Shown here: piece by piece, positions 13,354 through 17,071 of the stretch
How the letters are laid out: each line of letters opens with the position of its first letter
Numbering within the stretch: position 1 is the first letter of the stretch
NCBI GenBank assembly: GCA_964626735.1
Contig: CAZVIJ010000043.1
Coordinates: 1-17,071 of the forward strand
Direction of reading: 5' to 3'
Origin: CAZVIJ01 sp964626735
GTDB taxonomy: Bacteria; Patescibacteriota; Dojkabacteria; JAOAGR01
DNA length: 17,071 bases
Translations under genes and position numbers: made by a program
The notes under the pieces: model-generated
Databases searched by the model: none
Told to the model about the DNA's origin: nothing
Seen by the model: only the letters and a program-made list of their open reading frames with translations

Positions 13354-14789
13354 AGTTCAATCTTCTCTACTTCTTGTATGAAAGCGTTTTGATCTTTCTC
13401 GAGGTATCCCATTACGTCAAATAATTTTTCAGAGAATCCTGCGAGGCAGAATATTTTCCTTTGGGGAAACTGAAGCGAACCGTATCCTTGTAAGTCAATC
13501 GAATATACGAACGGATCTGCACCGGTGTTACGTCGATACTCTTCGAAAACCTTTACCGGCGTTCCAGGCCCGACCCATCCTTGCATATCAGAAAGTATGA
13601 AAATCCGATCATAAGCCTTGTTAGCGCTTTCGAATATCGCATGGAAGTTCGTGCCCCCATTGATTTTGAACGAGTAATCGTAGATTGACTTCGCAAGCGT
13701 AAGCGTTGAATCGCCAGGATTCAAAGAAATATACTGAGCATCGTCTGAAAAGAGCATCAAATCGCTGTCATTCGTCTTATATAGTACAGAGGCAAATAAT
13801 GACCCGATTTTGATGGGCTTCCCCATCATCGAACCGGAGACATCAAGTGCGATAAGATTGCGGCCTTTAAACTGAGGAACGTTTGAGAGCGAAATATCGA
13901 CGGCATTATTCAATGCAGTTAATATTTTTCGAACACCATCCTCATTTTCTTTCTCGATTTCCTCGATAGCCGTCATGTATCTAAATGGAAGAACCAGCGA
14001 TTTTCTGATTCTCTTTTCTTCAACAAGCATAGCCAACGCCTCGTCTAGAACCTCAGGTGCATTGAGCAGAATATTTCTCAAATTGCGGAGGAGCGCGAAG
14101 TACCCAATTTTTTTCGTACTAACTAATTTTGTCCAAGCGTCTTTCTTTTTTTCTTCGACTGATTCAACGTCCGCATCTTGACCGGCTTTGGTAACTTCGC
14201 TTTCCCACGTATCGAATGAACGAAGTTTGTCTGCAACAAGCTTCTGAAGCGCTTCCCGATTGCCTTCTTGCGGAACCGGCCGTACGATGTTCACGATATC
14301 GATGAGCGAGACGGATGCGTAATCCTTCCGGTATTTGGCAAGCTCATACTCGTTAAATCTGCCGAATGCCCGTTGAAAACCTTTCTTCATCGAATTCGGA
14401 ATCGGTTTACCGTATTTATTCAAGTAATACGCAAGGATCTCCATCATATCGTCGGGTCGATAAATGATTTTGTCGAAAAACGATTTCGTCCAAGTTGCCC
14501 CCTTAACCGTATGTGCGATCTCAGCAGCTAAGACATGCGTGATCGAACGCATCCCGAACTGGGTCCTTGCATATACTGCCGCTTTAGCCGCAAACTTCTT
14601 ATCTTTGAGTTGAGCCAAAAGTTCGATAATTCGTTCATACGTTTCTGCTTCGCTTCGGTAGAACTGGGATGTCGCAAACGATGTCAATAAGACGGACAAG
14701 AGTTCCATCTCGGGGCTTTGCTGAAAAGCCGGTGCCCCTTCGTAATTGAGTATCGTTTTGGCGATTGATTTTACATTGAACTTTGACAT
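13350..14789 (-). CDS. rsr: Ro60/Rsr-type TROVE-vWA RNA-binding protein
   Basis: Ro proteins are ring-shaped RNA-binding proteins that hold Y RNAs on their outer surface and, in bacteria, can tether exoribonucleases for RNA decay and quality control. This 479-aa protein has the usual bacterial length and plan. A helical TROVE HEAT-repeat ring spans about 5-300 (KAAVYARTQFGMRSITHVLA; GKPIPNSMKKGFQRAFGRF, a Ro hallmark; KIGYFALLRNLRNILLNAPE). A vWA domain spans about 308-479 and keeps the metal site: DVSGS 316-320, T380 in GGTNFH and D401 in LSDMQGW. A charged insertion (about 195-222) separates helices. AAAGGA lies five bases before the ATG. The 280 bases upstream encode two predicted Y RNA modules, and an RHH gene overlaps its stop. 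Very secure as a TROVE protein. Confidence 0.95.
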   Translation of the reverse strand: MSKFNVKSIAKTILNYEGAPAFQQSPEMELLSVLLTSFATSQFYRSEAETYERIIELLAQLKDKKFAAKAAVYARTQFGMRSITHVLAAEIAHTVKGATWTKSFFDKIIYRPDDMMEILAYYLNKYGKPIPNSMKKGFQRAFGRFNEYELAKYRKDYASVSLIDIVNIVRPVPQEGNREALQKLVADKLRSFDTWESEVTKAGQDADVESVEEKKKDAWTKLVSTKKIGYFALLRNLRNILLNAPEVLDEALAMLVEEKRIRKSLVLPFRYMTAIEEIEKENEDGVRKILTALNNAVDISLSNVPQFKGRNLIALDVSGSMMGKPIKIGSLFASVLYKTNDSDLMLFSDDAQYISLNPGDSTLTLAKSIYDYSFKINGGTNFHAIFESANKAYDRIFILSDMQGWVGPGTPVKVFEEYRRNTGADPFVYSIDLQGYGSLQFPQRKIFCLAGFSEKLFDVMGYLEKDQNAFIQEVEKIEL

Positions 14790-14794
14790 CGTAT

Positions 14795-14800
14795 TCCTTT
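14795..14800 (-). promoter_or_regulatory. Shine-Dalgarno sequence of the Ro gene
   Basis: AAAGGA lies five bases before the ATG, and 13 bases separate it from the closing stem of the upstream RNA module. A Shine-Dalgarno sequence fits a gene with a long structured leader, unlike the leaderless genes elsewhere in the window. Confidence 0.7.
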
Positions 14801-14857
14801 CTTGTTTCGAGAACAGGATGGAGAAAATTGCGTGGTAATTGGTTGTCTATCGTTCCA

Positions 14858-14871
14858 CCAGGTTTCCCTGA
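14858..14871 (-). other. GNRA-loop hairpin inside the Y RNA
   Basis: TCAGG and CCTGG form a 5-bp stem (one U-G pair) capped by GAAA, just 3' of the tRNA-like fold. The GNRA loop could dock in a tertiary contact. This is a prediction by eye only. Confidence 0.45.
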
Positions 14872-14873
14872 GC

Positions 14874-14934
14874 GGGACGCCGGACTCGAACCGGTCTTCC
14901 GCAGGCTGAACCCCTGCGAAATGCTGCTCATCCC
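14874..14934 (-). other. tRNA-like domain within the Y RNA
   Basis: Reading the minus strand, GGGAT (14934-14930) pairs with GTCCC (14878-14874) as a shortened acceptor-like stem. A short D-like segment follows, then a 9-bp stem TTTCGCAGG/CCTGCGGAA with a seven-base loop GGTTCAG (14921-14897) in the anticodon-arm position. A T arm with consensus sequence follows, CCGG-TTCGAGT-CCGG (14894-14880). It is not a working tRNA: the acceptor stem is 5 bp with no CCA end, the anticodon stem is too long, and the base before the would-be anticodon is G instead of the invariant U. Bacterial Y RNAs of the YrlA class are known to mimic tRNA in this way. Confidence 0.72.
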
Positions 14935-14939
14935 TATGA

Positions 14940-14975
14940 TTCATTATAAGTGAAGTATTACCGAGCTCACTACCA
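14940..14975 (-). repeat. Copy 2 of a 36-base Y RNA 5' element
   Basis: On the minus strand this reads TGGTAGTGAG, seven variable bases, ATACTTCACTT, two variable bases, AATGAA. It matches the copy at 15025-15060 in 27 of 36 positions. All differences fall in two blocks that would be loop or joint, and the paired AGTGAG and TTCACT strands are identical. Confidence 0.85.
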
Positions 14976-14998
14976 TCCTGTACGCCAAACAACAAATT

Positions 14999-15063
14999 CG
15001 GTGGAGAAACCTGATATACGTCGGTTCATTGAAAGTGAAGTATCGCATATCTCACTACCACCG
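14999..15063 (-). ncRNA. Predicted Y RNA module 1 (short, without tRNA-like domain)
   Basis: On the minus strand this 65-base segment is closed by CGGTGG (15063-15058) pairing with CCACCG (15004-14999). It contains the hairpin AGTGAG/TTCACT (15056-15034), then a second possible hairpin GAACC/GGTTT, then TTTCTCCACC. The 5' element and the 3' strand (TTTCTCCAYC) are the same as in module 2, while the closing stem differs by a compensatory G-C to A-U change. It starts at about the predicted transcription start and is joined to module 2 by an 18-base AT-rich linker. It resembles a minimal Ro-binding stem. Other bacteria are known to carry more than one Y RNA near rsr. Confidence 0.68.
15025..15060 (-). 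repeat. Copy 1 of the 36-base Y RNA 5' element
   Basis: This is the partner of 14940-14975, 85 bases away in direct orientation. Its loop reads ATATGCG instead of CTCGGTA. Conserved stems with variable loops point to selection for RNA structure, not a recent duplication. Confidence 0.85.
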
Positions 15064-15068
15064 GACTG

Positions 15069-15096
15069 AGTGTAGCACTTGTGCCACATGTGTCAA
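15069..15096 (-). promoter_or_regulatory. Promoter of the Y RNA-Ro-RHH unit
   Basis: On the minus strand, TTGACA (15096-15091) is a perfect -35, and a 16-base spacer leads to TACACT (15074-15069). The expected start is near 15062, exactly where module 1 begins with GG. No other promoter or terminator is visible before the Ro ATG, so the Ro mRNA would have a leader of about 273 bases holding both modules. Confidence 0.72.
15076..15092. promoter_or_regulatory. Two adjacent CACNNGTG boxes filling the promoter spacer (candidate operator)
   Basis: CACTTGTG (15076-15083, extended to GCAC-TT-GTGC) and the perfect palindrome CACATGTG (15085-15092) have centres nine bases apart. They occupy the region between -35 and -10. 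Short tandem palindromes about one helical turn apart are typical of ribbon-helix-helix repressor operators, and such a protein is encoded in this operon. Confidence 0.5.
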
Positions 15097-15117
15097 TTAT
15101 GGTACGCGCCCGTTACA

Positions 15118-15127
15118 NNNNNNNNNN
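15118..15127. other. Assembly gap (10 N)
   Basis: Ten unknown bases lie 22 bases upstream of the Y RNA promoter -35. The true gap length is unknown, and the join between the Ro locus and the FKBP gene is a scaffold inference. Confidence 0.98.
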
Positions 15128-15141
15128 ACACAAAGTCGCTT

Positions 15142-15171
15142 GGATGTAAATTGAGAAATATTGTTACATCC
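15142..15171. promoter_or_regulatory. Inverted repeat over the FKBP gene promoter (candidate operator)
   Basis: GGATGTAA (15142-15149) and TTACATCC (15164-15171) are perfect 8-bp arms around 14 bases that contain the predicted -35. A bound dimer would overlap RNA polymerase. Confidence 0.55.
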
Positions 15172-15179
15172 GATAAACT
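15151..15179 (+). promoter_or_regulatory. Promoter of the FKBP gene
   Basis: TTGAGA (15151-15156), a 17-base spacer and TAAACT (15174-15179) lie nine bases before the ATG at 15189. The leader would be two or three bases with no Shine-Dalgarno sequence. Confidence 0.5.
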
Positions 15180-15188
15180 TACTCTACC

Positions 15189-15746
15189 ATGCAAAAAAAT
15201 CTTGAAACTATCTATGTCATCTGCGGTGTCGTCGTGATCTTTGCCATTATCGGAGGAGCAGCGTTTGCATTCAAAAAGCTTAGCAAACAAGAAGATCCAT
15301 CAACTGCATTGAATGATGCAAATTCACTTAACAAGACCGATGTTAATGCCACTCCGGAAGCCGAAACCGTAAGTCCTATTCCAACGCAAGATCCAAACAA
15401 CCCAGATCCCAATATTGGTGTATTCAAAGAGCTCGTGAAAGAGGATACGCAAGTCGGTTCCGGTACGGAAGCTGTCAAAGGCAAAACGATTACCGTTAAC
15501 TATACGGGGAAACTCGTTGACGGTACTGTCTTTGATTCTTCGGTAGGAAAGCAGCCGTTCACCTTCGTTCTCGGTGGAGGCCAAGTAATAAAAGGATGGG
15601 ACCAGGGATTTGATGGTATGAAAGTTGGCGGAAAACGTACGCTTAAAATTCCGTCCTCTCTCGGCTACGGAGCGTTGGGGGAAGGTGGAGTTATCAAACC
15701 GAATTATGATCTCGTTTTCGATGTAGAGCTATTGAATGTGCAATAA
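15189..15746 (+). CDS. Membrane-anchored FKBP-type peptidyl-prolyl cis-trans isomerase
   Basis: This 185-aa protein has one N-terminal membrane segment (TIYVICGVVVIFAIIGGAAF, residues 7-26). A Ser/Thr/Pro-rich spacer of about 45 residues (PIPTQDPNNPDPN) follows, then an FKBP domain at about 75-185. Active-site landmarks of the FKBP12 fold are visible: VNYTGKLVDGTVFDSS (Tyr and Asp of the pocket), FTFVLGGGQVIKGWDQG (Phe, Val-Ile and the floor Trp), GYGALGEGG and LVFDVELLNV. It probably helps fold secreted or surface proteins outside the membrane. It is transcribed alone, with its own promoter and terminator, divergently from the Ro locus across the assembly gap. Confidence 0.95.
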   Translation: MQKNLETIYVICGVVVIFAIIGGAAFAFKKLSKQEDPSTALNDANSLNKTDVNATPEAETVSPIPTQDPNNPDPNIGVFKELVKEDTQVGSGTEAVKGKTITVNYTGKLVDGTVFDSSVGKQPFTFVLGGGQVIKGWDQGFDGMKVGGKRTLKIPSSLGYGALGEGGVIKPNYDLVFDVELLNVQ

Positions 15747-15764
15747 ACAGCACTACACATTTGG

Positions 15765-15794
15765 AAAGGCCGCTCGGTATGGGTGGCCTTTTTT
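15765..15794 (+). terminator. Rho-independent terminator of the FKBP gene
   Basis: AAAGGCCGC pairs with GTGGCCTTT (one G-U pair) around a nine-base loop, and the run of six T ends at 15794. Confidence 0.88.
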
Positions 15795-15825
15795 ACGTAT
15801 TAGTGACTCATATTTTTACCGCACG

Positions 15826-15839
15826 TATCACGTGATAAT
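15826..15839 (+). promoter_or_regulatory. -10 region of the pilin-like gene overlapped by a 12-bp palindrome
   Basis: GATAAT (15834-15839) ends 12 bases before the ATG at 15852. The perfect palindrome TATCACGTGATA (15826-15837) overlaps it and has a CACGTG core. No good -35 is visible. Confidence 0.4.
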
Positions 15840-15851
15840 TCATCTGTTCAT

Positions 15852-16214
15852 ATGTCACAAATCGGTAAAAAAACAAAATATTCTGCCACCAAGATTCTTC
15901 TGTTTATGGAGACGCTTGCTATTTTATTCGGACGCTCGCTCCTCGTGAGGGCCGCTGAAAACAATTACATCGCTTTCGGCAATTTGGATGACTTGCTGAA
16001 TGGTATTGTCGGAACGGTACAGCACTATACGTTGCCGATAATGGGAATCGTACTTGCGTTTCTCGGAGTCAAGCTTGTGATGAGCGGCGATGATACTAAC
16101 AGCAAGACAGAAATAAAAAGCTTCATGTATCGCGTGCTCCTCGGGGGATTCATAATCTTTGGGGCAACAACCATCGCCGCTTCATTGAAGGCATTCATAC
16201 TCGCTCACCAATAA
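15852..16214 (+). CDS. TrbC/VirB2-like pilin-family membrane protein
   Basis: The 120-aa protein begins with a basic N terminus and a hydrophobic signal-like segment (KILLFMETLAILFGRSLLVRAAE, about 14-36), with a possible signal-peptidase site after VRA. Two further membrane segments follow: HYTLPIMGIVLAFLGVKLVMSG near 58-79 and VLLGGFIIFGATTIAASLKAFIL near 95-117. They are separated by a short charged turn (DDTNSKTEIKSFMYR). A signal segment plus two close membrane helices and a length near 100-120 aa fit TrbC/VirB2-type subunits of type IV secretion/conjugation pili. No VirB4 or VirB6 match can be proved inside the window. Its TAA overlaps the next ATG (TAATG), so the two genes are coupled. 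Confidence 0.68.
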   Translation: MSQIGKKTKYSATKILLFMETLAILFGRSLLVRAAENNYIAFGNLDDLLNGIVGTVQHYTLPIMGIVLAFLGVKLVMSGDDTNSKTEIKSFMYRVLLGGFIIFGATTIAASLKAFILAHQ

Positions 16215-17071
16215 TGAAAAGTACGTTTCTAAAATCAGAAAATTACGAAACGCTGCTGGTAGGGGTTATTGAGTTTACGAAAGCTGCCCTAAAGGATGGC
16301 AAGTCTGCAGTTAATTCTTTTCTTCTCACGATACGGGTAACGACACTCAAGAATATCTTACTGCTCGGTGTGGTCTTCGGTATTCCCATTATTCTTTTTC
16401 TTCTCCTGTTCCATTCCGTTATCCAAGTTCACCCATTGGTTGAAGGCGTTCGATCAAATCACGAATACGTCTATAACATTCCCCGAGGCGATGAGAAATC
16501 GCCAGATACGCAAAAGAAGCTCATCGCGGTAGACGGTTTGCGTGCTGTGGTAGATTTCTTCAGGCCTGTGCTTGACGGTTTCGTCGGCTCTACACCGAAC
16601 GTTGCAACATCGAAAGAAACTTTCGATGTCTCGGGCCACGCGATCAAAAGTACGCGGGACTATTTTAATAAAACGAATGCGGTAGCGCTTTCATTGCTTG
16701 CGGTGCTTCTCGTGTTCCTTGGACTTAAAATCGTCGCGACAGAAGAACCGTCTGCAAATAAGCTTGAGGCTCTTAAATCAATGGGGGCGAGGATAATGCT
16801 GACGCTTTTCATGATTATGTTCGGAAGACTCTTGATGTCCCTATCCATAGATTTTACGAATTCGCTCAACAACAAGTTTTTGGGCACAACCAGCTTCGTA
16901 ACTTTTTTGGACCTGTTTACCGCTCATTTAAAAGAGGCTATCGAGAAAGCTGATGCCTCTAGAAGCATTTGGCAAACCCTCATCAGCTACGTAGTCTCAT
17001 TCGCTAATTTATCCAACATTCAAGCTTTACCCGTTACTTTGACATTCGGGTTAATGATCATCGTTTTGATG
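16214..17071 (+). CDS. Polytopic membrane protein, 3' end outside window (possible type IV secretion inner-membrane component)
   Basis: The frame runs from ATG 16214, overlapping the preceding stop, to the window end without a stop (286 codons). It begins MKSTFLKSENYETLLVGVIE. Hydrophobic segments lie at about 51-75 (LLLGVVFGIPIILFLLLFHSVI), 158-175 (ALSLLAVLLVFLGLKIV), 191-206 (MLTLFMIMFGRLLMSL) and at the cut-off end (VTLTFGLMIIVLM). Soluble stretches of about 80 and 50 residues lie between them. I recognise no named motif. Position directly after a VirB2-like gene, several membrane spans and translational coupling make a VirB6/TrbL-like channel protein or a lineage-specific partner possible, but this is inference. 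No Shine-Dalgarno sequence is seen. Confidence 0.7.
   Translation, partial: MKSTFLKSENYETLLVGVIEFTKAALKDGKSAVNSFLLTIRVTTLKNILLLGVVFGIPIILFLLLFHSVIQVHPLVEGVRSNHEYVYNIPRGDEKSPDTQKKLIAVDGLRAVVDFFRPVLDGFVGSTPNVATSKETFDVSGHAIKSTRDYFNKTNAVALSLLAVLLVFLGLKIVATEEPSANKLEALKSMGARIMLTLFMIMFGRLLMSLSIDFTNSLNNKFLGTTSFVTFLDLFTAHLKEAIEKADASRSIWQTLISYVVSFANLSNIQALPVTLTFGLMIIVLM

Larger units (their letters stand above)
14814..14980 (-). ncRNA. Predicted Y RNA module 2 with tRNA-like domain (YrlA-type)
   Basis: On the minus strand this 167-base stretch is closed by a perfect 8-bp stem, CAGGATGG (14980-14973) with CCATCCTG (14821-14814). Inside come, in order: a small hairpin AGTGAG/TTCACT (14971-14949); a tRNA-like fold (14934-14874); a hairpin TCAGG-GAAA-CCTGG with a GNRA loop (14871-14858); and a single-stranded, A/C-rich tail to TTTCTCCATC. 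It sits just upstream of the Ro gene. Known bacterial YrlA RNAs have the same plan, a Ro-binding stem made by the RNA ends joined to a module that mimics tRNA. The open frames here are short and overlap the structure, so I read it as non-coding. It has no terminator of its own and so must be cut from the Ro leader or act as part of it. Confidence 0.75.

Noticed and set aside
14874..14934. An ordinary tRNA gene on the minus strand
   Set aside because: The T arm is perfect, but the acceptor stem is only 5 bp with no CCA, the anticodon-like stem is 9 bp, and the base at position 33 is G, not U.
14814..14980. tmRNA (ssrA)
   Set aside because: It is too short and has no tag reading frame and no tRNA-Ala-like acceptor end; the position before a Ro gene fits Y RNA better.
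14635..14995. Open frames of 74 and 98 codons on the minus strand covering the Y RNA region
   Set aside because: They overlap the Ro start and the RNA stems, show no protein family features, and the sequence conservation follows base pairing, not codons.
14940..15060. CRISPR-like repeat
   Set aside because: There are only two copies, the differences fall in loop positions, there are no cas genes, and the repeats form RNA stems beside Ro.

Overview
The window looks like a compact chromosomal stretch from a bacterium with a reduced genome. A Patescibacteria/CPR lineage, perhaps Saccharibacteria-like, is my inference. It rests on gene content (TrbC/VirB2-like pilin gene next to a polytopic membrane gene, small RodA, RDD, HPF and YidD genes, many short membrane-anchored proteins), on convergent genes whose stop codons nearly touch, and on TATAAT boxes only a few bases ahead of start codons. 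TGA is used as a normal stop (metF-like, zwf, rtcB), so this is not a UGA-recoding lineage. There is one 10-N assembly gap (15118-15127).

Layout. 1-2969: a MetF-like folate enzyme converges on a DEAH-box RNA helicase. 3000-4212: two LiaF-like membrane proteins in an operon. 4216-5971: a short glucose-6-phosphate dehydrogenase and an RDD membrane protein. 6026-7938: RNA ligase RtcB, then a single-pass membrane protein of unknown function. 7941-9380: RodA/FtsW. 9402-9965: an unrecognised helical protein. 9962-11887: a yidD-ABC-F operon. 11936-12615: a perfect 27-bp palindrome, the long-form hibernation factor HPF and its terminator. 12631-15096: the most interesting unit, described next. 15142-15794: a membrane-anchored FKBP prolyl isomerase with an operator-like palindrome at its promoter. 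15826-17071: a VirB2/TrbC-like pilin gene overlapping a polytopic membrane gene that runs off the window, probably the start of a type IV secretion-like locus.

The highlight is a Ro ribonucleoprotein locus. A complete TROVE-vWA (Ro60/Rsr) gene at 13350-14789 (minus) is preceded by a 280-base non-coding stretch that I read as two tandem Y RNA modules. Both carry the same 36-base 5' element (27 of 36 identical, with differences in loop positions) and the same 3' strand. Each is closed by its own terminal stem, with a compensatory G-C to A-U change between the copies. The larger module encloses a tRNA-like fold with a consensus T arm, as in bacterial YrlA RNAs. One promoter with two CACNNGTG boxes in its spacer would drive both modules and the Ro gene. 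A 52-aa ribbon-helix-helix protein overlaps the Ro stop codon by ATGA and is followed six bases later by a PEBP-family gene. RtcB, linked to Ro and Y RNA in some other bacteria, lies about 6 kb away, and the helicase, ABC-F protein and HPF add to an RNA/ribosome theme.
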